Of a stretch of 40,935 nucleotides of DNA, positions 17,961 through 25,339 are shown piece by piece; the stretch's first letter is position 1; each line of letters opens with the position of its first letter. Under the pieces are notes generated by a model, which searched no databases, was not told where the DNA came from, and saw nothing but the letters and a program-made list of their open reading frames with translations. The stretch is from Peptococcaceae bacterium (GTDB taxonomy: Bacteria; Bacillota; Desulfitobacteriia; Desulfitobacteriales; Syntrophobotulaceae). A program made the position numbers and the translations under genes. The DNA is taken from assembly GCA_012839895.1 (NCBI GenBank), contig DUML01000065.1, forward strand, positions 1 to 40,935, read 5' to 3'.

Positions 17961-18479
17961 CTACCTTTGGGTCGAGGCAAAAAAGCTCGTAAATATCTTA
18001 AAGACGCTATCCATTAGAGAATTGGCTTTGCCTTCGCTGGGCAAGGCCGCAGTCTGTTGAGTTTGTTCTACCCCTACCTCTTTTTCCGGTTGAATAAACT
18101 TATCGGGAATATAAAGTGTCCCTTCCGGTTTTTCCATTCCCATAGCTAAAGCCACTTCTTCAATTCTGGCCACGGAGCGGAGTTTATCAACTTCTATCTG
18201 GAGTAAATTGTTTTCGATTTCCAAGGCCTGAATTTCTTTTTCTAAGGCCTTAAGCTCTGCTCCCTTGACAACGGTGATATGAACGGTCTTAGCCCCAATT
18301 AAACCAAACATCGCGATGATGGCCAGCGTCATTGCCATGCTTTTAAGCTTCACACTTTCGGCTTGCAGCGCTCTTTTGGCTGGAGCGGTTTTTTTCCTTT
18401 TGGGCAGCCCTGCCTCTATGGGCTCCTCGTCATAATAATAGGGCTCTTCATAATCCAGTTTTTTTTGTGCCACTAACAT
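17961..18479 (-). CDS. ftsL: Septum formation protein FtsL-like
   Basis: Small bitopic divisome protein. A tyrosine- and acid-rich then basic cytoplasmic N-terminus is followed by one transmembrane segment (MAMTLAIIAMFGLIGAKTV) and an extracellular coiled coil (ELKALEKEIQALEIENNLL and following), then the ARIEEVALAMGMEKPEGTL motif shared by FtsL and septum-formation initiators. Sequence conservation is low, but position between rsmH and the transpeptidase gene, plus topology, identify it. I prefer ATG 18479, which follows GGAGGGGAG; an ATG at 18500 lacks an SD. Confidence 0.88.
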   Translation of the reverse strand: MLVAQKKLDYEEPYYYDEEPIEAGLPKRKKTAPAKRALQAESVKLKSMAMTLAIIAMFGLIGAKTVHITVVKGAELKALEKEIQALEIENNLLQIEVDKLRSVARIEEVALAMGMEKPEGTLYIPDKFIQPEKEVGVEQTQQTAALPSEGKANSLMDSVFKIFTSFFASTQR

Positions 18480-18506
18480 GGTATTCCACTCCCCTCCCAT
18501 TTAGAC

Positions 18507-19439
18507 CTAAAGTTTTTCCGCTACTCTGAGCTTTGCGCTCCTCGATCTGGGATTAAGTTGTTCTTCTTCCGGCGTAGGAACGATAGGTTTTCTGTTTATC
18601 AAGCGAACCTGTGGTTTAGCCCCGCATTTGCAAACCGGAAAAGACGGGGGGCAAGCGCACTTGCCAAGCCAAGATTGAAATTTATTTTTGACGATTCTAT
18701 CCTCCAAGGAATGAAAAGTAATCACTGCCAGGCGCCCTCCGGCGCCTAAAGAGTCCAAAGCTTGATCCAGAGCTTCCTCTAAGACTTCCAACTCCCGGTT
18801 AACGGCTATTCTTAAAGCCTGGAAAGTACGCTTGGCCGGGTGAGGACCCTCCCGCCGTGCCGATGCCGGTATGGCGTTCTTAATAATTTCAACCAGTTGT
18901 CCTGTCGTCCTGATTGGCTCCTTTAGGCGTTCTTCCCCAATAAATTTAGCAATTCTGGAAGCCCATTTTTCTTCGCCATAATTCCGTATGACAGCGGTTA
19001 AATCCTCAATTGCCCAATCATTGACTATCTCTTGGGCGGTCAAAGGTGCGCTGCGGTCCATACGCATATCAAGAGGCGCATCCTGCATATAGCTAAAGCC
19101 GCGTTCAGCCTCATCCAGCTGGGGCGAAGACACCCCCAGATCAAACATAATTCCGTTAACAGGAAGAACATCCAGGGCTTTGAGTGTTGCTTTAAGTTCT
19201 GAGAAGTTTTTATGAAAAATTTTTACCCGGTTATCTCCGGCAAATTTAACCAGCGCATTCTGAACGGCTTTTTCGTCCTGATCAAAACAAATTAATTGTC
19301 CATTGTTGCCAAGCTTACGACGAAGTAAATCGGAATGACCTCCTCCGCCTAGGGTACAATCAACATAAATACCCTCGGGGACGGTAAAAACCAAATCCAC
19401 TGTCTCCTCCAGCAAAACACTTTGATGTTCAAATACCAC
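18507..19439 (-). CDS. rsmH: 16S rRNA (cytosine1402-N4)-methyltransferase RsmH
   Basis: SAM-dependent methyltransferase (formerly MraW) acting on C1402 in the ribosomal P site. The HQSVLLEETVDLV start, SAM loop DCTLGGGGHSDLLRR, DLGVSSPQLDEAERGFSY, PLDMRMD, ALRIAVNRELEVLE and the C-terminal ITFHSLEDRIVK are all family motifs. Length 310 aa. The start is GTG 19439 with AAGGA nine bases upstream. It lies 20 bases after mraZ. Confidence 0.97.
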   Translation of the reverse strand: MVFEHQSVLLEETVDLVFTVPEGIYVDCTLGGGGHSDLLRRKLGNNGQLICFDQDEKAVQNALVKFAGDNRVKIFHKNFSELKATLKALDVLPVNGIMFDLGVSSPQLDEAERGFSYMQDAPLDMRMDRSAPLTAQEIVNDWAIEDLTAVIRNYGEEKWASRIAKFIGEERLKEPIRTTGQLVEIIKNAIPASARREGPHPAKRTFQALRIAVNRELEVLEEALDQALDSLGAGGRLAVITFHSLEDRIVKNKFQSWLGKCACPPSFPVCKCGAKPQVRLINRKPIVPTPEEEQLNPRSRSAKLRVAEKL

Positions 19440-19459
19440 TATGGGTCATCCTTTCTGGG

Positions 19460-19891
19460 CTAGATACCTAAATCGACCAGGGATTCGGCGGCTTTTTCAT
19501 AATTGCTTTCAGCTTCAGCGCTATATTTTTTCCATCTCTCAGCATTCCAGATTTCTATCCGGCTCATGACGCCCACAACCATTACATCCTTATCCAAAGC
19601 CGCATATTCCCTTAAATTTGCAGGCAGTAAAATTCTCCCCTGTTTATCAAATTCACATTCAGCGGCACCGGAAAAAAAGAAACGCACAAAAGCCCGGGCG
19701 TTAGGCTGAGAAATCGGCAGCTTTTTTAATTTCTCTTCAAAGTTTTGCCACTCGTCTAGGGGGTAAAGAAATAAGCAATTATCAAGACCCTTGGTGGTAA
19801 TAAACTTTTCACCAAGGGCTTCTCTGAATTTAGCCGGAATAATCAGCCTTCCTTTACTGTCTATGGTATGGAGGTATTCCCCCATAAACAT
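19460..19891 (-). CDS. mraZ: Transcriptional regulator MraZ
   Basis: AbrB-like DNA-binding protein that forms oligomeric rings and regulates the dcw operon, usually its own. Two tandem SpoVT/AbrB-type halves are visible, each with a DxxGR core: [15 protein letters not shown] (near residue 11) and [15 protein letters not shown] (near residue 80). 143 aa. The start is ATG 19891 ([15 protein letters not shown], the family N-terminus), six bases from GGGGTGA; a GTG at 19900 is less likely. Three candidate MraZ boxes lie 30 bases upstream. It is the first gene of the cluster. Confidence 0.96.
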   Translation of the reverse strand: MFMGEYLHTIDSKGRLIIPAKFREALGEKFITTKGLDNCLFLYPLDEWQNFEEKLKKLPISQPNARAFVRFFFSGAAECEFDKQGRILLPANLREYAALDKDVMVVGVMSRIEIWNAERWKKYSAEAESNYEKAAESLVDLGI

Positions 19892-19920
19892 AATCTTCAC
19901 CCCACAAGGGTTGATTTCTA

Positions 19921-19950
19921 TACCACTTTACCCCACTTTACACCACTTGT
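19921..19950 (-). promoter_or_regulatory. MraZ operator: three direct repeats
   Basis: On the minus strand three decamers follow head to tail: AAGTGGTGTA, AAGTGGGGTA and AAGTGGTATA. The exact 10-base period and the (A)AAGTGG core match reported MraZ boxes (AAAGTG or TGGG repeats before mraZ in other bacteria). The array ends 30 bases before the mraZ start, consistent with autoregulation. The promoter is less certain; TTGCAG-17-GAGAAT just upstream is one option. Confidence 0.75.
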
Positions 19951-19993
19951 ATTCTCCATTGAACTTTAAATTCCTGCAAAAAAAATAGAATAT

Positions 19994-20018
19994 AAAAAAA
20001 ATAGGAACAAAGTCCCTA
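19994..20018 (-). terminator. Second terminator between the patatin gene and mraZ
   Basis: On the minus strand TAGGGA (20018-20013) pairs with TTCCTA (20007-20002) over a five-base loop, followed by eight T (20001-19994). The stem is short (six pairs, one G-U) but the U-tract is strong. It backs up the terminator at 20063-20090. Confidence 0.5.
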
Positions 20019-20062
20019 CTGAAAAGGGCCAACAGGCCAGAAAGGAATATTATTTGAGCCCC

Positions 20063-20090
20063 AAAAAAGATGCCCCCAATATAGGCATCT
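20063..20090 (-). terminator. Rho-independent terminator after the patatin gene
   Basis: AGATGCC (20090-20084) and GGCATCT (20074-20068) form a seven-base perfect stem on the minus strand, followed by six T. It lies 83 bases after the patatin-gene stop and insulates the dcw operon. Confidence 0.75.
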
Positions 20091-20172
20091 TCATTAATAT
20101 TTGGTTTATATAATCTCCATGAGTCCACAATTATACCTAAATATCTCAGTGCCCAAGCTTCTGAAGGTAAGC

Positions 20173-21408
20173 TTAATGGGCCACCTCCATTTCATTCAAA
20201 TACTCGCCAAAAAGCCCATTAACCATTTCCCGAACCACTTTGTCCTTAACAGCCCGTGCTAAAATGTCACTTTGTTTAACAAATAGCGGGAGGCGGGGAC
20301 TTTCCCCGACATTCACGAATTTCCCATCCCTGCAGTTTTTTCTGATTGCAGCCAAAAAATCATTAAAAGAGTAAATTTTAAAACGTTCCACCTTATTGTC
20401 GGCTGCCACCAGCTCGAGAATTGCAATTACCAAATCTTCGTAGCTGCTTTCCTTTGATAGATCCAATAAAAGCGCAAATTTAGGAATAATATGTTCAAAT
20501 AACAGCCGCCGGTAAGGGATACCGGTCAAACCTAAAGACTGTCCCAAACGAAGAATAGCCTTCTCGCCGGGGGCTAACAAAAAATTCATAAAAAATTCCT
20601 CATCCCCGGTGGGACGGAGGTAATATTTGCGTCCTTTCAACCCTTGCCACTGCCGGTAAGCGTCAAAATACCCCAGTTGCAGATTAAATCTGGCCTGGTC
20701 TTGATTGAAATCCAGGATACCTCCCAGATTTTCATCAGTGGCAATATATTTCACCTTCACGTTAGGATTCAAAACTTTGCGCGTCCTGCCCGGAGCTTTG
20801 GTCCTAATGGCAATAATATCCCGATAGCCTTTTTTAACCAGCATATTTAAGGGCAGGTTATCATAAAAGCCTCCATCCATATAACGTTTGCCATCAATTT
20901 TTTCCTGTTTAAAAGCCGGCAAATTGGCACTGGCCAAAAGATACTCTATCACTTTTCCTTCCGGAATGTCTTCCAAAAATAATTCCAAAGGCTTTAGGTC
21001 AGTGAGAGATATAGTGACAAAGCCAAAAAGAACTTTGGATTTTCTCAGTTTTGATTCCTGGATATTTTCTTGCAACAATTTTTTAATAAAAGTTATATCC
21101 AACCCTTTATCTTGAGCGATTTCTTTGGCTTTCTTCATAAAGTAAAGCAAACCGTCGTGGGATATTTCCAGATTTTTTAGTTCCAGCAAGCGGGATTCTT
21201 CGATATCAAAAACCTGGTAAGGAGAAATATTATACCAAAGCTCGTAAGCTCTTTCCAGTTGCCCCTGGACAATCATAGCCCCGTTTAAAGCCCCGATTGA
21301 AGTACCGGTTACGGCATTAACCTCAACCCCAAGCTCTTGCAAGGCTTTAAAAGCTCCTATTTGATAAGAGCCCCTGGCGCCGCCGCCTTCCAATACCAGA
21401 CCATACAT
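20173..21408 (-). CDS. Patatin-like phospholipase
   Basis: Predicted lipid acyl hydrolase with a Ser-Asp dyad. The oxyanion-hole motif EGGGARG (residues 7-13), the nucleophile elbow GTSIG with Ser37, and DGG with Asp178 are intact, so it should be active. No signal peptide is visible; RssA/YjjU-type bacterial patatins are cytoplasmic or membrane-associated. A C-terminal part of about 120 residues beyond the patatin fold (after roughly 290) is not recognised. Length 411 aa; ATG 21408, weak SD (GTGGGA). It has its own candidate promoter (21444-21472) and terminators, so it looks monocistronic. The substrate cannot be deduced. Confidence 0.9.
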   Translation of the reverse strand: MYGLVLEGGGARGSYQIGAFKALQELGVEVNAVTGTSIGALNGAMIVQGQLERAYELWYNISPYQVFDIEESRLLELKNLEISHDGLLYFMKKAKEIAQDKGLDITFIKKLLQENIQESKLRKSKVLFGFVTISLTDLKPLELFLEDIPEGKVIEYLLASANLPAFKQEKIDGKRYMDGGFYDNLPLNMLVKKGYRDIIAIRTKAPGRTRKVLNPNVKVKYIATDENLGGILDFNQDQARFNLQLGYFDAYRQWQGLKGRKYYLRPTGDEEFFMNFLLAPGEKAILRLGQSLGLTGIPYRRLLFEHIIPKFALLLDLSKESSYEDLVIAILELVAADNKVERFKIYSFNDFLAAIRKNCRDGKFVNVGESPRLPLFVKQSDILARAVKDKVVREMVNGLFGEYLNEMEVAH

Positions 21409-21443
21409 CTTAATCCCACTTCCGTCACTTGCTCTTTAGATTA

Positions 21444-21472
21444 ATGATAAGCTCCACCCTGCCAAAAATCAA
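21444..21472 (-). promoter_or_regulatory. Candidate sigma-A promoter of the patatin gene
   Basis: TTGATT (21472-21467), a 17-base spacer and TATCAT (21449-21444) lie on the minus strand, 36 bases before the patatin-gene ATG and just after the hairpin at 21471-21504. Confidence 0.5.
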
Positions 21473-21504
21473 AACATATTAAAAGGGCCCTGCAATGGCC
21501 CCTT
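21471..21504 (-). terminator. Probable terminator after the DUF1858 gene
   Basis: AAGGGGCC (21504-21497) pairs with GGCCCTT (21489-21483) with one bulged base, followed on the minus strand by a T-rich but interrupted tract. It lies about 115 bases after the DUF1858 stop. Confidence 0.5.
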
Positions 21505-21618
21505 AAATTTCTATTTTGAATATAGTATTTCCTTTGAATTTCTAAATAATATTAAATTTTGAATTTCCTTATAGCATATTAATTATTTTTTGTATTACTA
21601 AGCGAACCGTTAATATGT

Positions 21619-21813
21619 TTATTCCTTAATTTTCTTGTTCAACTCGGCGACAAGCTCATCCGGATCTTTACCGTGAGTGAGAGCCGCTCCTTCCACACTC
21701 TCCATAGTTGCAGAAGGGCATCCCAAGCAATGCATGCCGAGACCCATAAAGACTTCCGCAGTCTGGGGATATTCTCTAAGCACCTGACCTATACGCATTT
21801 CTTTTGTAATCAT
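21619..21813 (-). CDS. DUF1858 domain protein with CxxC motif
   Basis: A 64-residue, whole-length DUF1858 domain: MRIGQVLREYPQTAEVFMGLGMHCLGCPSA. Members have a CxxC pair (Cys29 and Cys32 here) and are often linked to hybrid-cluster or redox proteins; the molecular role is unknown. The start is ATG 21813 with a strong AAGGAGGA SD. The leader contains the six-base hairpin TAGGAT/ATCCTA (21831-21846) just upstream of the SD. A TTGCTT-17-TATAAT promoter lies at 21871-21899 with a palindrome in its spacer, so the gene is probably a regulated single unit. Confidence 0.85.
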   Translation of the reverse strand: MITKEMRIGQVLREYPQTAEVFMGLGMHCLGCPSATMESVEGAALTHGKDPDELVAELNKKIKE

Positions 21814-21870
21814 TAAAAAATTCCTCCTTATAGGATTACCATCCTAAAAAATCAAAGTATTCTTGGTCTT

Positions 21871-21899
21871 ATTATAAATTATGACATAATAAGAAGCAA
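21871..21899 (-). promoter_or_regulatory. Promoter of the DUF1858 gene with a spacer palindrome
   Basis: On the minus strand TTGCTT (21899-21894), a 17-base spacer and a perfect TATAAT (21876-21871). Within the spacer lies ATTATGACATAAT (21878-21890), a 6-1-6 perfect palindrome of the size of a dimeric repressor site. It does not match the PerR consensus well. Confidence 0.6.
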
Positions 21900-22048
21900 A
21901 TTTATTCATTCCAGATCCTAACTGGATTTTCTGTTATCCTGAGCCTTATTCTCCATATATATTATCCTGAATTATCCCAAACGAATATTTCTTATTTCTG
22001 AAAGAATTCCCGGGCTTTAAGGCCAAGTCAAAATCTATTTTAATTTTG

Positions 22049-24199
22049 TTAAAAATTTATATTGAAAAGTTGAAAGGCTTGAATCTTAGGCCAGACCAGC
22101 TCAAGCAGATACAAAAGATCGTCCCGTTGCCAGAGCGAAATCCCGGCCCCAACAACCAGTGCAGTGAATGGGAGTAACAAAAAATAACGGTATTTTCCTC
22201 CGGTCTTCCAAACGTCCTTAACTCTCCAGGGCAGTAAAAGCAGCAGGAACAGGCAATAGACAGCCCAAGGAGTAAACCAAGGCCAACCATAGCAAACCCC
22301 CACCCAAGCTATGCCAACCAAGAAAACCCAAGAATATCTTCTTTCCAACCAACAACAGAGGCCAAGAGTACTGGGGTGCTCCGGCCAAGAAGCGGCAGCC
22401 AGGCCAACCTGCATCATCCTTATCAGCGAGAATAAGGAAGAACAGAATAACCAAAGGAGTAAGGGACTTTGGCTCCTTAAAAGCAACAGTGGGGAAATAT
22501 CGTAAGACAGCCAGTAAGGGATTTCCAGCGGAAGCCTAAACAAGAAAGAAACAAAGATGGCACCAAGGGTAAACATACGGCTGACAAAGCCCAAACTCCG
22601 CCAAAAGAAAGCCCGGCGGATTTTTCTCTTTGGGTTTGGATTATATAGTTCCTCGTAAGCCCAGTTTGGGCTACGGAAATTTTGAACGGTAATTAGCAAG
22701 AGAAAGACCAACCATAAAATAGCCGCTTTCTTTTCTCCAGCCCAAAACAATGTCGCTTGAGGAAAGGTATCAACGCCAGCCTGAGAAGAGGATTGATATA
22801 GCACTTGACCCCATTCTCCTTGCAGCCCATCCTCGCCTAAAACGACAACTTCCGGATTACTTCCCTTTTCTTGGCCGGGAAGAATAAGGTTATAAACTGG
22901 CAAAAGGCCAATTCTTTGTTTAACCTGCCGGAGGTACTCATTTGTCTCGGCGGAAGGCTGCGCACCTTTGGCTGCTGTCCAAGCCAAAACAGAAGGATGA
23001 TGTTCTGCCAACAAGATAAGCTCTTCATAAATTTGGGGGGAGGGGAGCTTGCCTTGGGTGGCCAAACTGACAGGCAGTTCCAGCCAAACCCCCAAACCGA
23101 GGCGATCCGCAGTATAAAGCCATTCCTCATCCGGGAAAAATCCCATAAAATAAAGAACATTAATACCCTGATCTTTGAGATTATTCAGATACTCGGTAAC
23201 TTGGCGCTTATTTCTAATGTTGAATTCCTGTTTTTGGGTCAAAATTTGCCCATTAATGGCAAAATTATAGTCCGGTTTCCGGACCCCGATGGGAAGTTGA
23301 ACCCGGTCATAAACGCCGCGGTTATTGTTTAAGGTTAGTTCCAGTACATAAAGAACCGGGTTATCCAAACTCCAAAATTTGGTCTCCGGCAGGTTAAATA
23401 CCAGATCTACTTTTTGCCTTTGACCGTCGCAGGTAAAAGGCAAGAGACAGTCAGCAACTTTTTCTCCCTGGTCTTTAAGAACGCCGCTTAAAGTCCAAAC
23501 CTCAGGGCCCGATAACTGATGATTCTTTAAACTAACCCCAACCGTAAGCTGTTTTTGCCCAGGATCATAGGAAACAGTCGTCCGGGAAAGTTCAATACTG
23601 CTTTGAGCAACTGCCTCCAAACGGATTTGACCTGTTACTCTTCCCAGTTCGGGCCACAACCGGCCAAATAATTTTGCTTGTGCCGCACGAGTCGGAGCCA
23701 TTTCCAGATAAAAAATATTCTCCTCACTTAAATTCAACCGGGCCGGAGAAATATCCAAGGTGTATATACCTCCTGCCCCTTCTATTTCCCCCAGGAAATT
23801 AACTTCATCAATCCCGTTGAGAAAGACCCGGGCTTGGCCATATAAACCTCCCAAAACCAGTTGAGCCGGGCGACCTCCCCATTTCCCCGTTACCCGAAAG
23901 CGTTTGGTTGCGACCTGAAAACCTTGATCCGAAGGCAAAACCAAACTCTTAACTTGAATTAATCCTTTTAAGCCTTGCTTTTCCCCGGTTTGCGATAATC
24001 TGGTTTCCTGATCCCAAGCTTCTCTTAAGGACGAATAGCTATTCCATTTCCCCCCCAGATCCTGAATAATCCGATCCGCTGTAGTGAGAGGTACAGTACT
24101 GTATAATTCCCTTCCGGGAAGATGCTGCCAAAATATTGCTAAGGCTGCAAAAGAAAGAACAAACATTGCTATTATTAAAACGCCAAATCTTTTAAACAT
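22049..24199 (-). CDS. Membrane protein with a GH2-like (beta-galactosidase fold) ectodomain, probably catalytically inactive
   Basis: 716 aa. A signal anchor (about residues 5-24) leads to a jelly-roll sugar-binding-like domain (about 45-200), an Ig-like domain ending in the GH2 phrase WSLDNPVLYVLEL (276-288), and a partial TIM barrel (about 310-480) with LKDQGINVLYFMGFFPDEEW and HHPSVLAWTAAKG. At the last site active GH2 enzymes have an Asn-Glu pair holding the acid/base glutamate; here it is Ala-Lys, so I predict no hydrolysis. From about 490 to 700 there are five or six membrane segments, an unusual addition. It may bind extracellular glycan or act as a membrane scaffold; this is inference. 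ATG 24199 has only a weak SD. No operon partner is obvious. Confidence 0.75.
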   Translation of the reverse strand: MFKRFGVLIIAMFVLSFAALAIFWQHLPGRELYSTVPLTTADRIIQDLGGKWNSYSSLREAWDQETRLSQTGEKQGLKGLIQVKSLVLPSDQGFQVATKRFRVTGKWGGRPAQLVLGGLYGQARVFLNGIDEVNFLGEIEGAGGIYTLDISPARLNLSEENIFYLEMAPTRAAQAKLFGRLWPELGRVTGQIRLEAVAQSSIELSRTTVSYDPGQKQLTVGVSLKNHQLSGPEVWTLSGVLKDQGEKVADCLLPFTCDGQRQKVDLVFNLPETKFWSLDNPVLYVLELTLNNNRGVYDRVQLPIGVRKPDYNFAINGQILTQKQEFNIRNKRQVTEYLNNLKDQGINVLYFMGFFPDEEWLYTADRLGLGVWLELPVSLATQGKLPSPQIYEELILLAEHHPSVLAWTAAKGAQPSAETNEYLRQVKQRIGLLPVYNLILPGQEKGSNPEVVVLGEDGLQGEWGQVLYQSSSQAGVDTFPQATLFWAGEKKAAILWLVFLLLITVQNFRSPNWAYEELYNPNPKRKIRRAFFWRSLGFVSRMFTLGAIFVSFLFRLPLEIPYWLSYDISPLLLLRSQSPLLLWLFCSSLFSLIRMMQVGLAAASWPEHPSTLGLCCWLERRYSWVFLVGIAWVGVCYGWPWFTPWAVYCLFLLLLLPWRVKDVWKTGGKYRYFLLLPFTALVVGAGISLWQRDDLLYLLELVWPKIQAFQLFNINF

Positions 24200-24305
24200 T
24201 CTTTTCTGATTACTCCCGCAAAGTTAAGTTATTAATACTGACATAATTCGCGAAATGTACGCAAAAACCTCTTTATCATAGGCAAAAAGAGAATGCCTCC
24301 AAAAA

Positions 24306-24359
24306 TGTACTGACCCCCAAAAGTTAGACCTAAGAATCTAAGGATTGGAGATCAGTACA
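24306..24359. mobile_element. 54-bp remnant of an IS3-family (IS150-like) element, both ends only
   Basis: The left end TGTACTGACCCCCAAAAG resembles the terminal inverted repeat of IS150-group elements. Only 54 bases later the sequence closes with GGAGATCAGTACA, whose complement begins TGTACTGAT. No transposase lies between. The flanks are A-runs on both sides (AAAA), compatible with a short target duplication but not proof. It sits between perR and the GH2-like gene. Confidence 0.6.
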
Positions 24360-24437
24360 AAAATGAAGACATCTTCTAACATAACAGAAAGCCTATTATT
24401 ATAACAAAAAGAGAAAACTTCCGCCGGTAAATGCTGT

Positions 24438-24863
24438 TTAATTTTCCCTGTTTTCTTGACAAGCAGGGCATATCCCATAAAAAACAAGATTATGAGTATG
24501 AATATCAAAGCCAGTTTTTTCTGTAACAAGCTCATCCATGTTAATCAAATTACAGTGAAAATCGACAACTTTTCCGCAATTTGAACACATAACATGATAA
24601 TGATTGGCAGGATTACCGTCAAACCTGCTGGACATATCACCACAAGGCAATTCCAGAATAAAGCCGTGCTCTTTAAGCATATTTAAAGTATTATAGATAG
24701 TGCCTAAACTGACTCCCGGAAATCTTATTTTTACTTGTTTATAAATCTCCTCAGCTGTAGGATGAGAATCAGTAGCCAGCAAAAACTCCAAAATTGCCTG
24801 CCTTTGGGGAGTAAAGCGAATTCCCTTATCTTTTAATCCTTTAAGTATTGCTATTGCATCCAC
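24438..24863 (-). CDS. perR: Peroxide-responsive repressor PerR (Fur family)
   Basis: Fur-family metalloregulator. The winged helix has RFTPQRQAILEFL and SLGTIYNTLNMLKEHG. The metal-sensing motifs are SRFD (the aspartate that distinguishes PerR from Fur), NHYHVMCSNCGKVVDFH, and a second Cys pair in CPAC, which with CSNC makes the structural zinc site. 141 aa. It starts at GTG 24863, nine bases after GAGG. A consensus promoter and a 14/15 PerR box lie directly upstream, so it is probably autoregulated and controls peroxide defence in this anaerobe. Confidence 0.93.
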   Translation of the reverse strand: MDAIAILKGLKDKGIRFTPQRQAILEFLLATDSHPTAEEIYKQVKIRFPGVSLGTIYNTLNMLKEHGFILELPCGDMSSRFDGNPANHYHVMCSNCGKVVDFHCNLINMDELVTEKTGFDIHTHNLVFYGICPACQENREN

Positions 24864-24906
24864 AGTTATTTTCCTCTCATCTCCAAGTATTCAAATAATA
24901 TTTTAG

Positions 24907-24921
24907 TTAAAATTATTATAA
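24907..24921 (-). promoter_or_regulatory. PerR box upstream of perR
   Basis: On the minus strand this reads TTATAATAATTTTAA, which matches the PerR consensus TTATAATNATTATAA at 14 of 15 positions. It lies just downstream of the -10 box of the perR promoter, where bound repressor would block transcription. Confidence 0.7.
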
Positions 24922-24931
24922 TTACAACTTA

Positions 24932-24960
24932 ATTATATAACTACAAATCTTCCTCGTCAA
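24932..24960 (-). promoter_or_regulatory. Sigma-A promoter of perR
   Basis: TTGACG (24960-24955), a 17-base spacer and TATAAT (24937-24932) on the minus strand, about 70 bases before the GTG start of perR. Confidence 0.75.
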
Positions 24961-24962
24961 TT

Positions 24963-24997
24963 AAAAAAAGAGTATTCGCTTGGAATACTCTTTTTTT
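24963..24997 (-). terminator. Terminator after the ferredoxin gene (symmetrical, could act both ways)
   Basis: AGAGTATTC (24969-24977) and GAATACTCT (24983-24991) form a nine-base stem with a five-base loop, flanked by seven A on one side and seven T on the other. It lies 15 bases after the ferredoxin stop and abuts the perR promoter. Confidence 0.85.
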
Positions 24998-25011
24998 AAG
25001 AAGATCACTAA

Positions 25012-25182
25012 TTACTCTTCAATAATAGCTCCTGAAGGGCAGGCATCTACGCATGCACCGCATTCAGCACAAGCATCTTGGTCAATAACATATTTGCCAT
25101 CGCCTTCACTAATTGCTCCTGTTGCACACTCATCAACACAGGTGGCACAGCTAGTGCATTCATCAGTAATAACGTATGCCAT
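25012..25182 (-). CDS. 2[4Fe-4S] ferredoxin
   Basis: 56-residue clostridial-type ferredoxin carrying two CxxCxxCxxxC cluster motifs: CTSCATCVDECATGAI (N-terminal half) and CAECGACVDACPSGAI (C-terminal half). It is a low-potential electron carrier of the cytoplasm. The first motif has Ala instead of the usual Pro after the fourth cysteine, the second has the normal Pro. ATG 25182 follows GAGGAGG. It has its own extended -10 promoter and a strong terminator, so it is a single-gene unit; the electron partners cannot be told from context. Confidence 0.95.
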   Translation of the reverse strand: MAYVITDECTSCATCVDECATGAISEGDGKYVIDQDACAECGACVDACPSGAIIEE

Positions 25183-25218
25183 AGATTTGAACCTCCTCTT
25201 TTCTCCATCTCCAAAGAA

Positions 25219-25247
25219 ACTATATCAAAACAGATGAAAAAAGGCAA
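25219..25247 (-). promoter_or_regulatory. Sigma-A promoter of the ferredoxin gene (extended -10)
   Basis: TTGCCT (25247-25242), a 17-base spacer and TGATATAGT, an extended -10 (hexamer TATAGT at 25224-25219), 37 bases before the ATG. Confidence 0.7.
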
Positions 25248-25339
25248 GATATATTTTTCACAAAAAAATTAAACTAAAAAAATTGTCTAATATTAATGAT
25301 CCAATCACTTTATTAATCCAATCACTGTTTGGAAAATGT

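Noticed and set aside
19928-20128. 66-codon minus-strand frame with a hydrophobic middle
   Set aside because: It runs through two terminators and the MraZ boxes and has no SD; regulatory explanation of the DNA is better.
22837-23332. Overlapping frames on both strands inside the GH2-like gene
   Set aside because: No SD or family motif; the GH2-like frame is continuous and carries recognisable domains.
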